Source: Rhododendron vialii
Lineage: Eukaryota; Streptophyta; Magnoliopsida; Ericales; Ericaceae
DNA: 64,000 nucleotides
Direction of reading: 5' to 3'
NCBI RefSeq assembly: GCF_030253575.1
Contig: NC_080557.1
Coordinates: 46,204,501 to 46,268,500, forward strand
Shown here: piece after piece, positions 46,387 to 57,988 of the stretch
How the letters are laid out: each line of letters begins with the position of its first letter
Numbering within the stretch: the stretch's first letter is position 1
Position numbers and translations under genes: made by a program
The notes under the pieces: generated by a model
What the model was told of the DNA's origin: nothing
The model's database searches: none
What the model saw: the letters and a program-made list of their open reading frames with translations, nothing else

Positions 46387-48825
46387 TCATAGCTTGAAGT
46401 GAGGAAGGGCAGAGTTGACATCTTGTCCTTTGGTCTTGTAATAGGTAAAATACTCATAGCATAGGAATTCCTTGTATATCGCCGGACTTTCCTCTGACAG
46501 AAGCTCCTTTATGGGTCCAAAGGGTTTAGCTGTAGCCTTACTGCTAGGAGAGAAGAAGCATGCAACTGATACTCTTGGTCCAATTGGTTGAGCCAAAACT
46601 CTGTGCTCCACGCTTACGAACTTGTCATTTGATATGATCTATGCGAAACAGGGTTGAACAAAAGGGAAAATTGAAGTTAGAAAAACCCTTGAACAAATGG
46701 AGGAAACCAAGCTCAGCAAATTTGGATTCTACATGATTTCACAGTACTATTTTGGGATTTCGTTTGTTCGTAAATAGAAAATCTGGAGTACTACTAGAAT
46801 GCATGTTCATGTTTATACATTTGTAAGTACGATTCATACCTGCATGAGATCCCCTATGTTTGCAATGAGGGCGCCAGGAACTGGAGGGACATCGACCCAC
46901 TGGTTTTTGTGAAGAATTTGGAGGCCGCCGATGTGGTCTTGCAGCAACAAAGTTAGAAAAGTGGTGTCTGAATGCTTGGGAGTGCCCAAGGTCAGGTGCG
47001 GCTCGGGGCAAATCGGGTAGTAGAGGGAAGCCAACGCTTCGCTCTTCATGCATTCGATACAAGAAATGTAGTCGCTGCTTAGTCCTAAAGCCTCGGAGAG
47101 TAACTCGGCCATTGTCTCCCTCAGCTTAATCATGCATTTCACATACTCTTGCACTTCTTTTCTGCAAATTATTTAAGCGGATGTGTTAGAGAGATTATGC
47201 AGAGCGCAGAATATTAGTTACGAATTACTTTGTGGCAGCAACATCGGTGAGTCGAATGAGAAGATGTTCTACTTGTCAAAAAATTAAGCACGGTTGACGG
47301 ATTTCAAAAAATTCACAAAGAATAGTACCAGAACATATTCTACTATACATAATTTGAAATTTACACTGAGAGAGAGAAGTTTTATCTTATTTTCTTGAAT
47401 CATGCAGGGTCAGCGGAATATGTTAATGCCAACTACTAACACGTAGTTACGTAATTGAACTAGAAAATATATGTAATTTAGTCCATGAAAAATGAATCCA
47501 GTTGGTTAGTTAATTTGTAATAGAGATTGATTCCTTTTTAATCCGTAATTTCAATCAAATTCTTCAAAAGGGAATGAAAAAAGTTAGTCAAAAGGGCACA
47601 CACCCAAAAAAGGAAAAAACAAAAAACAAAAAAAACAGAACGTTGTGGAATGGAAGGTGATAGGACAATTGACCCATGTGCTACATGATGATATTTTTTT
47701 ATTTTTTATATAGTCAAAATTAAAAAGTGCTTTCAATAAAGGTAGGTCCAATTTCATGCTTTCAATAAAGAGAATTAGGTCAAATTAGCACAGAAACATA
47801 AAAGAAGCCACGGTCAACAACACATCGTACGTACAAGGTTGCCAAAATGTTTGACAATCAAAGAAAAAGGCTAATGGGCTACAAATTTGGTAACTTCTGG
47901 CTCTCTCCTGTGCGAGACTAGGGTTCGAGCTCTACATACAAATTTGATAAGATTTTTCTTCAAAAATCCCATACATACGATTAGTGAAATAACACTATAT
48001 ACTGGTAATCACGATCTTTATATCATCTCATGTGGAACTACTAGACCCTTATCACGACTTGTAATCTCTATATACAACAATGTTATGATGATCACTCACA
48101 TAATACGGCCAACGGGCCAATTGTGTTTTAGTTATCACCATAACATTATAGCTTGATTTACATAACCCGTTTTATCACGCTACATGAATTACCATATCAA
48201 ATGATACTAAAATATCATCAGAGTAGCTAATAGCTCAAATGTTTGATGCATATATATACAAACACACATTTGTGTGTGTGTGTGATTATACGTATCTGCA
48301 AACAAGAGGAATAGCTTGAGGATCCAAATAATCATCATTGAAAACACAAGTCAAAATATCCCTCCAACTAGCCGCATCAAACTCCCTAGGCGGCACATTG
48401 CTATTGAACCTGACCCTCCGTCTACTATCCCCGGAATAGTACTCCATCTTGTCCTCTCTCCTCTGCTCATGAAACCTCCTGACTGCCTCCAGCATCGCCT
48501 CCATGACCCCGCTCGGCACCCCATGGTTCACCATCCGGAAAAAACCCCACTCGGACGCGGCTGCCCGTATCCCCTCCACCACCTCCCTCCGCCTTGCCCC
48601 GTCGAATTCCACCCCGGTGAAGTCCACCGTGGGGAGCTCGAGGGGGGATTCGGGCGGCGGGTTTTCCAGGCTCTCCGGAGGGTGGACGAAGAATCCGGGG
48701 AGCTTCTTAACGCCAGCGTCAACTAGTCCCTTGACGCCGGCTTTAGTCTCGTCGAATTCTTTCACTTGCTTGGCCCAGTCGTACTGGGTGTTTACGGGTC
48801 GTGCTGGGATCGTTGTGGCGACCAT
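46387..48825 (-). CDS. ACC-oxidase-homolog type 2-oxoglutarate dioxygenase (367 aa), with a non-canonical intron 1 donor
   Basis: On the minus strand the exons are 48825-48296, 47161-46840 and 46638-46387; sizes 530+322+252 give exactly 367 codons plus TGA, usual for the ACO-homolog/deacetoxyvindoline 4-hydroxylase-like clade. Features: [37 protein letters not shown], metal ligands H240-x-D242 (KHSD) and H296 (EHRV), and R306-V-S308. Intron 2 is normal GT-AG. Intron 1 requires a break after TGC-AG, but the next bases are ATACGTAT, so the donor is AT where GT is expected. Using the GT four bases on would shift the frame. Either the gene is impaired, or rare splicing or a shifted acceptor rescues it. 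TATAAAAG lies upstream at 48950-48943. Substrate unknown. Confidence 0.9.
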
Positions 48826-48942
48826 TGTTGCAATGGGAGCTATGGTGTTTTGAGAGAGGGGGAGAGAGAGAGAGAGATTAAAAGTGTGGTGCGTTATGTA
48901 TTTGGTGAATGTGGGTTGTAGTTAGCTAGGGGCCAAGTAACC

Positions 48943-48950
48943 CTTTTATA
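48943..48950 (-). promoter_or_regulatory. Probable TATA box of the minus-strand dioxygenase
   Basis: Reads TATAAAAG on the minus strand, about 118 bases before the start codon at 48825. A (GA)n leader lies between them near 48865-48880. Confidence 0.65.
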
Positions 48951-48990
48951 GTGTTAAAATGAATAGTGTCCTATTCTATGACGATGCATG

Positions 48991-49098
48991 GAAGATTACC
49001 TAATGACATGGTCCCCACTATTATGCATGGCATGCTGTCTAGAAGATTACCTAATGACATGGTCCCCACTATTATGCATGGCATGCTATCTAGAAGTG
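48991..49098. repeat. 51-bp tandem duplication upstream of the minus-strand dioxygenase
   Basis: GAAGATTACCTAATGACATG at 48991 recurs at 49042, with a partial third unit start. The two full units differ at one position. Confidence 0.92.
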
Positions 49099-49778
49099 TT
49101 ATTTGATGCGTCAGGAACACGCAGATTATGTCTGAAGGATATTTGGATGAAGGATTTGTTTTGAGTGATTATAAAAGGAGTGTGGATTTAAAGGTGTATA
49201 TAGAATGAGGAGTGATATATATGTAGTAAGGGTAGATCCACCTTATAAGAAGGATACGTGCATTTGTAATCCAGTGTTTGGATGATTTTTTAAAAATGAG
49301 ATATAAAAAGTGGATATGATCGAGGTTCAGATTTGGAACCTCCAAAGTGCTTTTCAATTCCGTTGCAGCAAGTTCATACGAAATTTTGCTCCGATTTTAT
49401 TAATTGGATCGTCCTCTAATAGACGGTGAGATGGTCCCTTGAATTAGTTGAAATACAAGTAAATATCTATTGTGTGAAGCATTTGATGACTATTGTCTAA
49501 CGTTGTTTCTTTAATTCGTTGGTAGGAGACCATCACCAACCCTTTGGCGTTTTTTCCTCTCAGCTTCCCAAAAAGATTCCCAAAACGAGAGAAGTGAGAA
49601 CACAAATTCTTAAAAATCCAACCCATGCAGATTATTACTCCTACTAGTATTTCAAAGAGTAAAAAATCAACGAAGTCAGGCTCCGTTAAAAAGGCAGAAG
49701 TTCCCTGTGCTAGCTTTTAAATTAGAGTTTGGACTTCAAGATCTCCTTTTCATTCACTTTTCTTTTCTTTTTAAGTAT
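49099..49778. other. Intergenic, nothing recognised
   Basis: AT-rich spacer without convincing frames or repeats. Confidence 0.5.
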
Positions 49779-49917
49779 AAAATATTTTTTAGACGGTTCG
49801 TGTAAAAAATCAACTCCAACAAATATCAGTAAGGGCTTTCTCAGAAATCGTAGGAGAAAGCCCTTACTGATATCTGTTGGAGCTGATTTTTTACAGGAAC
49901 CTTCCAAAAAATATTTT
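49779..49917. repeat. Long near-perfect hairpin (64-bp arms, 11-base loop)
   Basis: Arm 49779-49842 (including CAGTAAGGGCTTTCTC) is mirrored by 49854-49917 (GAGAAAGCCCTTACTG) with few mismatches. It is either a small MITE or a possible small-RNA precursor. No target duplication was found. Confidence 0.8.
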
Positions 49918-50146
49918 TAAAAAGATGAGCGGTCCGGATCATTTTGCGGGACCCCGATATGGACCCCACAAAAATGTATGTACACGATATGTGCAAAAAC
50001 ATTTGTGTGAGAATCATTACCGTGACTAATATATGTTACCCATGCATGTTTCAAAATCAACGGGTAAAATATAATTTAATCCATACTATATCTTATTACC
50101 CAGACTACATTAACATACTATACCGTGTAGTACCGGAAACACGTAT

Positions 50147-50311
50147 TATATCATTTTATATGATTAATATATTCCTTTTTAGTGCGATGTTAATTTCAGA
50201 ATTATTTGACGCGTTCTCCATTACAAATTATATCATTTTATATATGATTAATATATTCCTTTTTAGTGTGATGTTAATTTCAGAATTATTTGACGTGTAC
50301 TCCATTACAAT
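50147..50311. repeat. 82-bp tandem duplication
   Basis: TATATCATTTTATATGATTAA at 50147 recurs (with two extra bases) at 50229; both run through TGATGTTAATTTCAGAATTA to TCCATTACAA. Confidence 0.88.
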
Positions 50312-50328
50312 TTTACAGGACCGGGGGT

Positions 50329-50502
50329 GCTGTAGTGTAATCAGGCCGTCCATCTCAGCAATGGACAGCTCGGATTTTCATCCGAATAATGGACGGCTGG
50401 GATTTATAGGAGTTTAGATTAAATCTAAGCCGTCTGCATCGAGATGGACGGTCGGATCGACCGCACTACACAGTATATATAGTGCGGCGAGTGCACTACA
50501 GC
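50329..50502. mobile_element. MITE-like element, related to 59513-59656
   Basis: GCTGTAGTG at the left faces CACTACAGC at the right. The interior has GGCCGTCCATCTC near the left and GAGATGGACGGTC near the right, plus TCCGAATAATGGACGGC. The second copy shares the interior and also the flank AATTATTTGACGT..ACTCCA. Confidence 0.6.
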
Positions 50503-50953
50503 TCCTCTCATTTCCAATTTTACAGTCTTCAATATTCCAGCCGGCCCGGCCCATTCAACAAAACGTACATATTAGTAATATCGTATTATTAAATGACGCA
50601 CTCTTTAGCTTATTATGGATTAATTATATAACCACCGTCAGGCACCACCATTATCGCTACAATCACCTGATCCTCTACAAGAATTCTCTCTGTAAAAATG
50701 GCGTGAGGATTTTCATGGGATCCGAACGGACCAACATCCACCGCCCCCACCACTTGTACACTGCACAATCAAGTTCATTTCATTCAAAATAATTACTAGT
50801 CGTTTAAAGAACAGCATGCATGGGAATGGGAGTACAAGTCAATTTCGTTCTCTCTTTTGTTCATATTACTCGCCACCAAACAATGGATTTTCAATTCTAT
50901 TAATTTCATTTTACATTCACTAAAGTAGTAGTATATCAAATCTGTGGGTACTG
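50503..50953. other. Intergenic, nothing recognised
   Basis: No coding frame or repeat supported. Confidence 0.45.
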
Positions 50954-51343
50954 CTATTGGTACCGACGGTACCGTAGGGAAAATGCACTGACGGCCACCG
51001 GACGGCCGTCTCCGGCCACTGGACGGCCAATCCGAGCCGTCCAAAAATTTTAAAAAATAAAACCGAGTGGGCTCACGCAAGAATCAATGGCATCCAAGGT
51101 GTGTAGAGTACTTGATCCGAGCATCCCTTTTTCGTGTATATACACGTATATACAAATATACACGAAATATGGGTGCTCGAATCAAGTACCTTACACACCT
51201 TGGATGCCATTGATTCTTGCATAGGCCCACTCGGTTTTATTTTTTAAAATTTTTGGACGGCTCGGATCGGCTGTCCGGTGGCCGGAGACGGCCGTCCGGT
51301 GGCTGTCAGTGTATTTTCCCTATGGTACCGTCGGTACCAATAG
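50954..51343. mobile_element. 390-bp palindromic element with ~185-bp arms
   Basis: The left arm from CTATTGGTACCGACGGTACC is mirrored by the right arm ending CCGTCGGTACCAATAG. Arms agree over about 185 bp with roughly one mismatch per 15 bases; the centre is an AT-rich TATATACACGTATATAC. It is a fold-back MITE by structure. Near-identical open frames on opposite strands (50796-51080 and 51217-51510) are just the two arms. Confidence 0.85.
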
Positions 51344-51965
51344 GATTTCTGCAAATTCTGTTCTTAATTCTCCTGCTTGCCCACCAAACGCTTGGTCTAT
51401 GTTGGAAACTGAACAACGAGAACGACATGTGCATTCCATTCCTCTTTTTAATTAGTCCATTAATTCTAATATTGAGGTGTCGTTTCGCTTTCTTTTTAAA
51501 AAGAAGATAATTTCAAATTCAAATATAATGAAAATGAAAAATAATTTTTTAATTTTTTTTTGTACTGTTTAAAAAATTTCAATGAAATCTATCAAACAAG
51601 ATCCATATTGGTAGGAAAATTATTTACGTAAATACATAATTTTTGAACTTGAAATTACCTTCTTCTTTTTTCTTCTAAAAGTTGTTTTTTTAAGAAACTG
51701 GAACACACCCTAATTATCACCACTCTCATCTCATCTCAAGTTAATTTTACGATGATCCGTTAATCCTGCAGCATATCAACATAGTCTTTACTCTGTTCTC
51801 AATTCTCGCATTATGCTCGTGCTTTCACTGATTTTACTATTTTAGAATGTGTTTCAAAGACATTTTTACGTATTCTTGCGTGCAAATTATGTGACTTATT
51901 AGCTCATCACACGACAAAATAATCGCATACCATGTCTATATTTCACATACAGCCTGGCCTGCCCT

Positions 51966-51968
<3 letters not shown>
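51344..51968. other. Intergenic, nothing recognised
   Basis: AT-rich spacer. Confidence 0.45.

Positions 51969-51999
<31 letters not shown>
51969..51999. repeat. (TA)n microsatellite left of MITE A
   Basis: About 15 TA units, ending exactly where the first fold-back element begins. Confidence 0.95.
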
Positions 52000-52002
<3 letters not shown>

Positions 52003-52363
52003 GCGGTTCCGGGGATCCTTAAAAAAACCTTTAAAAAAAATCTTCCAAATCTTAGTCTAATTGTTTCCAATCAAATTTTGATGATCCAAGCCGCTCAATG
52101 TGTTCAAAACGTGATTTTAAAGATGTTCACGCGAAATTGGCAAAAAAAATAACCGGAAAGGGCTTGATTGAATAGTTTTTTATTGAACCGTTCAATAAAG
52201 TTCAATAAAAAACTGTTCGGATGAAGCCCTTCCTGGTCATTTTTTTTGTTGATTTCTCACGGGTACCCTTAAAATCACGTTCTGATTATATTGAGCGGCT
52301 TAGATCATCAAAATTCAATCGGAAACTTGGGAAGGTTTTTTTAAGGGTCTCCGGAACTGCCCC
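52000..52363. mobile_element. Fold-back MITE A set in (TA)n
   Basis: Ends GGGGCGGTTCCGG and CCGGAACTGCCCC; both arms carry GTGATTTTAA/TTAAAATCAC, GGAAAGGGCTTGATT/AAGCCCTTCC and AGCCGCTCAA/TTGAGCGGCT. Flanked by TA/TG dinucleotide runs on both sides. Confidence 0.8.
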
Positions 52364-52394
52364 GTATGTGTGTGTGTGTGTTTGTATATATATA

Positions 52395-52752
52395 CACTGT
52401 CCGGATCCATTGAGAGATCCCTTACGGCCTTATGGTGCGGGACTCCCCTTTCCCGATCGAATTGCAATGATCCGAGCCACTCAAAGTGTGCAGAACGTGA
52501 TTTTAAGGGTACCCGAGAGAAATCAGCAAAAAAAATGATCGGAAAGGGCTTGATTCGAGCAGTTTTTTTCTGAACCGTTCAATAAAAAACTATTCGAATT
52601 AAGCCCTTCCCGATCATTTTTTTTACTGATTTCTCGCGAGTACTCTTAAAATCATGTTCTGATCACTTTGAGCGGCTTGGATCGTCGCAATTCGATCGGG
52701 AAAGGGGAGTCCCGCACGGTAACACCGTGCGGGATCCCTCATTGGATCCGGA

Positions 52753-52755
<3 letters not shown>
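52395..52755. mobile_element. Fold-back MITE B set in (TA)n, same family as A
   Basis: Ends ACTGTCCGGATCCATT and ATTGGATCCGGACTG; the interior shares GAACGTGATTTTAAGGGTAC, ATGATCGGAAAGGGCTTGAT and the mirrored arm with MITE A. It lies between TATATATAC and an 83-base (TA)n. Confidence 0.8.

Positions 52756-52837
<82 letters not shown>
52755..52837. repeat. Long (TA)n microsatellite
   Basis: About 41 TA units. Length may be unstable and uncertain in assembly. Confidence 0.95.
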
Positions 52838-52839
<2 letters not shown>

Positions 52840-53942
52840 ATTCTTCCTCTAAAGTAGTAGTACAATTTTACTAATTTAATCATGAAACGAAACAACAAAG
52901 AACAACATATCGTTTGACTTTGCAATACTCAGAAAACCAATTAGTATAACTTCTTCTAGAAAATCACCGTCTTGTATATACTACTAACTACTATTCAGAG
53001 TTTATCACATGTAGTAGTAGTTGATTGACAAATCCAATTTACTCTATAATAATACTCGATCACTACGTATTACTCCTTCAAACGAGTAAGAATAGACTGG
53101 TACGAGTACTTTATTGTCAAACAAACACAGAAGAAATCACAGCCAGGGGAACACAGGGAGGAGAGGACCATATACTACGTACAGTGCAGTGCAGCAGGGG
53201 TGCACTACAGTTGTGCAATATTGCGCAATCCCAGTCATTCAATATCTCTTCAATCAATGGTTCATATTCTGTATTAGTTTTTGAAATTTTAGACCATTGA
53301 TGAAAACACTTTTGAATGACTCGGATTATGACCTTGCATTACAGGGTCGACCCGGTAAAATAACGTTAGGCATTGAGGGTATCCCGGGCTAATTTGCGCG
53401 CACTAGTCCGTAAGCCCCTTCCCCGCAGAGTTTTATTTTTTAAAGAACCTGAGACTTCACCGGCCTATACTTCTAGAGTGTTGCGGTCCTTAATTAATTA
53501 AAATCTGATTGACTATATAATATATATGCAACAACCCAGATTTCTGCGCAGAACATAATATTTTCAAATTAACTATATAGTAATTTCATCATGAATGATC
53601 TGATTACGTTGAAATTAAACGTACAAATTACTATTTAAACCAACTCGATTGATCTAAATTCATATCTGAAACCCTAAAAAAACAGACTGGGTTAGGTGGC
53701 TGATGTGCACTCCTAGAATGAACTGATGGGATTATTTCAATCCCACCCGCGAAAGAGGCATACCAAAAAAACACGCACAATTGACACTTCAACCTAAGCC
53801 CAAGCTCACTAGTATTTTGGTCTTCACTTTCACCTTCGGAATTTCAATTTGTTGTCTTTGTCTGGGGCGTCAAAGAAGAACCTTGTTTCTCCCTGTCTAA
53901 ATTGACACTTCGTGGACTTTCACGAACTGTTTCTAGAAGAAA
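52838..53942. other. Intergenic, no gene recognised
   Basis: Unique AT-rich sequence. A GTGCAGTGCAGCAGGGGTGCAC stretch near 53181-53203 resembles the ends of the GCTGTAGTG family but was not resolved. Confidence 0.45.
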
Positions 53943-54449
53943 CGGGAATGCTAGGTACACTACAAGATTCACAACACCATCCACTACACACCCCAAAACG
54001 ACGTCGTTTTGGGGCATTCCTTAAAAAAAAAAAAAAAAAAAAAAATCTGAAATCTCAAAATCAGATTTCGTTCCCCCGTTTCCCCCCAATTCCCAAACCT
54101 ATTGTTCTACAGAGGGGAGAGAGAGGAAGAGGGAGAGAGAATTGAGAATCACCACAACCCACCCCGCCACCGCCAACCACCACCGGACCCTCCTTGTCCA
54201 CCTTTGGCGACACCATTCCCGGCAAGAGAGAGGCCCAGAAAAATTCAAAATCGTTGGGTTTTCACGACCACCAGTGTGTACTAAGGTCAGTCAGTCTCTT
54301 TCTCTTTCTCTCTTTCACACATACACGGTGCTCACTCTCTATCTTTCTCTTGCCGGATTGGAGATTTTTTGAAAAACATTAGGGTTCCAAACAGATTAAG
54401 TAAAGGATATGCCTAGGCTATTTTAGCATTCCTGTTAATTTCAGCAATC

Positions 54450-55593
54450 ATGGATGTTGCCGATCTCGAACGAAAGCACGTAAATATGGTGTTCTTGTGC
54501 TATTGTGCTTTTAGTTTTTGTAATAATTGTATTTTCATTGTACAACTTAGATGATCATGTATTGGGGCACCACTAGTCCTACCTTTTTTGGAAGAAAAAA
54601 AATGAATGTTTGGTAGTTGTAAGTTCTACAGCTGGTTGGTGCCCATGTCCCAGCAAAGATTCATTAAAGCAGACAAAGTGTTAAATGATCCATTATTGAG
54701 CTTATGCCAACCGTGATTTGTGGAAGCTTCGGTCATTTGTGAAAGTAATGTGGTTTCACTTGGTGATGACGTGGGTACTCATATTGATCCTACTTCACTT
54801 GGAGATGGGGTTATAACGTCCAAACAGAGCACGAACATTCTTGACCCGGAAGGTCTTCGACGAAAAGGGAGACCGCCGTGCAAAAGGAAGAAAGGTGTTG
54901 TGGAAATAGCCGTTAAGAAGAAAAGAGAAACAAAAAAAAAGACATTGTCCAATGAAAAAGTCTCGGTATAAGTTCTTTATTATTTGTTGCTTACTAGTTA
55001 ATTTTTTTATTTGAACAACTTACTAGTTAATATTGACTTATCTATTCAATGCATGTGTAATAGTTATATTTGTTGCTAATTTCAGGAGGTTGAGAAGATT
55101 GCAGTTGGACATGGGTTCGGGACACAAGAGAGTGTTGTAAATGTACATATAAGGAACTTTATTTTTAATTGCACAATCTCCTGTTTCATGTAAAAGTTAT
55201 TGATAATCGTTCTTTATTGTTGAGCAGGGTCACCCAAACTACATGGGGCATTCAATGTGGCCAAACATGATGCCCCATAGCATACAAGCAAATATGGCAC
55301 AAGGCGGAACCATCTTCCCATTTTCTCCAACTCTTTGCCCAACCGGAACAAGCTTGAACCAATTTAGGCCTTCTTTTCCAAGTTCACAAAGCTTCTTCAA
55401 TGGTCAAGTTTGGAGAGGTCAACCAATTCTTGCGGGCAGCCAATCTTGGGGAGGACAATCAAGTTTTATGGAAGACCAAGGTCAATATTGGGGGGGACTA
55501 CAACCAAATCTACTACAAACTCAAGGGCATAGATGTGAAGGACAACCAAGTTTCATTGATATGATGAATGCAGCGAATAATGATGAAGAATAG
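54450..55593 (+). pseudogene. FAR1-related-like remnant: short first exon and C-terminal exons
   Basis: A possible first exon starts MDVADLERKH at 54450 with donor GTAAATATG. Later exons read about 54720-54965, 55086-55142 and 55228-55593, with phase-0 GT-AG introns, ending TAG. The first of these has DPEGLRRKGRPPCKRKKG, like the basic K-G-R-P tail of FAR1-related and MULE-type proteins; the last is rich in Q, S, G, W and P (MGHSMWPNMMPHSIQANMAQ). The FAR1 DNA-binding domain, the MULE transposase core and the SWIM zinc finger are missing, so the middle has probably been deleted. It may be transcribed but cannot be a full transposase or FAR1 factor. The family call rests on a short basic motif and is moderate at best. 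Confidence 0.45.
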
Positions 55594-55775
55594 TTCACTT
55601 GGTTGTTCTATGGAAATGATGAATATGTATTGTTATTTTGATTGGTCACGACATTGATGAATCTGTAATAGTATTAGCATTACGACAGCTTTGTTGAACC
55701 TGTGAATGTTGCAAGGTTGCAATGTGTTGGATTATATTGGATGAATGCAATGTGTTGGATTATATTGGATGAATG

Positions 55776-55990
55776 CAATGTATCGTATCCGTATCGCGTC
55801 CGTATCCATATTGTATCTTGAAAGATGTATTGTATTGTATCCGTATCCGTATCGTATCTTGAAAGATGTATTGTACCGTATCAGTATCCGTATTGTATCT
55901 TGAAAGATGTATTGTATCGTATCGGTATCCGTATCGTATCCGTATCGTATCCATATCCGTATCGTATCATGAAAGATATATTGTGTCGTA
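55776..55990. repeat. Minisatellite of CGTATCCGTAT and CTTGAAAGATGTATTGTA units
   Basis: At least four copies of (C/A)TTGAAAGATGTATTGT (near 55818, 55858, 55903 and, diverged, 55968) are separated by runs of CCGTATC/CGTATCG. It lies about 180 bp after the FAR1-like stop. Confidence 0.85.
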
Positions 55991-57606
55991 TCTGTATTCG
56001 TATTTTCTGAAAAATTCGACAGAGTTTCCCTTGTTTTTAGTCTAGCCCGACGTCATAGCGTCTCAGTCAGCAGCAGTAGCAACAGAAAAAGGGTAAAAAC
56101 AGCAGTTCGTGGCAAAACAGCATTTCCATTGTTTCAGAAATGTTCAAGGTAGATAGAACCTCTGAAGGAAAACAAAATTCAGGCTTGCCTTAAGAGCTTC
56201 CGGACAATAAATCATCAAGAAAACTTATGTAGAGAAGTTCCAAGAAGTTGACACCATAATGATATTTGAATTTCATAATATACCATTCATTATCTCAAAA
56301 TATACCACTTTGAAATCAATACAGCAAAAAAAATGGAGTACAAACTTGTATCTTTTTAAACAAGCCATGAAACATTGTCAAATTGGAGCAAAGGCCATGA
56401 GCCGAACATTGTCGTTGTCGTCGTCTACCCTAAGCTATATTACAAGCAAAATGAAAAAGAAAAATCCTAAAGTGTCGCTAATATCTCTTCTTGGCTGGAC
56501 ACTCCATACACCAAGCGGAACTTGATTTTGAAGTTGTGGAATTGCTTTGTGCTCTCCCTCTTGCATAGGTTTGTGCTCTCCCTCTTGCATAGCACCATTT
56601 AAAGTGGTGTCACGGTACTCCTTGTTCTTAATCTTACATGGTAGGATTCTTCTAAAAAATCTGAAAGTAGATCAACAAGTTATCAACACACCAAGAATAT
56701 GCAAACCGTTCAACATCTAGCCAATTGATTGCCAACAATGTATCATCCTACCTAAAAAAAGGGTAAACCCTCACATTAGCATGCTCAAGACACATAGAAC
56801 AAGGACTTGCAAACAATCAGACAAGAAAACAATCGGTTATGATAACCATGTGTAATTATCTTTTCAAGAAAACTCGACAGCTTTCTAGTATGAGTCTCCG
56901 CTCTTTCCCTATTAGATGATGCAGCCAGCGGCTAGTTCTATAAAGTTTCATTTTGCATGCATATATAGATGACAAATCTGTGATTGGGATTTCCCTTCAT
57001 ACGACAGAGATACAAAGTGAAAAAGTTCAGTAAGCAAACAGGGAATACTATTCAGCTCAGCCAGCTATTCCTTTGTCTACCCCTGCTGCCACTGTTTTCC
57101 CATTTTAACTATGATAGTGGGCATGTGATGGCAGCAAAATAAAACAGTAATTCAGACCAAATACCAAACATGGTGATGATAGATCATACATAGAAGCTCA
57201 TGAATGCTCACTCAGTCAATCAATGATTACCATCCTTTCACTCATCTTTTGAACAAGAGAAGGATGGATAATACATACAAAAGTGCATAGCAAAACGCTA
57301 TTGGCCTCTGACCATACAATCAAATCTGTAATTAACCATGTATTAAACCTTTCTTTTCTTTTACTAGCAAGGGTTGAGAATAGCAAGGCTAACATAAATC
57401 ATGTATATGCTGGAACCAATCAAATATAAACAGTAATGAACTTTCTGTATTATTATCAGCATGGCGTTCAAGGCAGAGTACAATTCTTGAGCTACATATA
57501 CGACACTCGACCTATAGCCTAACGCTTCTCCATAAGTGGGTGAAACACAAATGGGTGGGCAGTGAGCCAGTGAGGTTCAAATAGAATATCAGTGAAATGA
57601 TTATAT
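55991..57606. other. No gene recognised, within the 5.1-kb element
   Basis: Unique AT-rich sequence with a 25-base duplication (GTGCTCTCCCTCTTGCATAG at about 56549 and 56572). Confidence 0.45.
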
Positions 57607-57988
57607 TGTAGAAACTTTATATCCAACTCAAGATCAATTGGCAATGAGTGGAGAGGTCCCAGATGTTATTAAGTGTTCACCCATTCCACTCCCAAGCAAT
57701 GTGGGATTCAATTTCTTAACATGCTCCCTCACGTGCAGCCGCGTTTGAGGTCTGTCACGTGTGGCCACTTTTGGGTCCTATCATCGTGCAGCCTTTTTGC
57801 TGGTTTGTCATCGTGGGGTGTGGATTGTGAATTTTATAAAAAGTGGGGTGGAACGGGCCCCGCTTTGATACCATGTTGAAACTTTATATCCAACTCAAGA
57901 CCAATTGGCAATGAGTGGAGAGGTCCCAGATGTTATTAAGTGATCACCCATTCCACTCCCAAGCAATGTGGGATTCAATTTCTTAACA
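57607..57988 (-). mobile_element. TRIM (miniature LTR retrotransposon), 382 bp, minus strand
   Basis: Two 115-bp LTRs at 57607-57721 and 57874-57988 differ at only a few sites; on the minus strand they begin TGTTAAGAAATTGAATCCC and end TTTCAACA. The PBS TGGTATCAAAGC lies directly after the first LTR (57873-57862), and a purine-rich GAGGGAGCA precedes the second. TATAT flanks both sides (57602-57606, 57989-57993) as a perfect 5-base duplication. The internal region is about 150 bp and non-coding. Confidence 0.92.

Noticed and set aside
50796-51510. Two similar small proteins on opposite strands
   Set aside because: They are the two arms of the 390-bp palindrome read outward.
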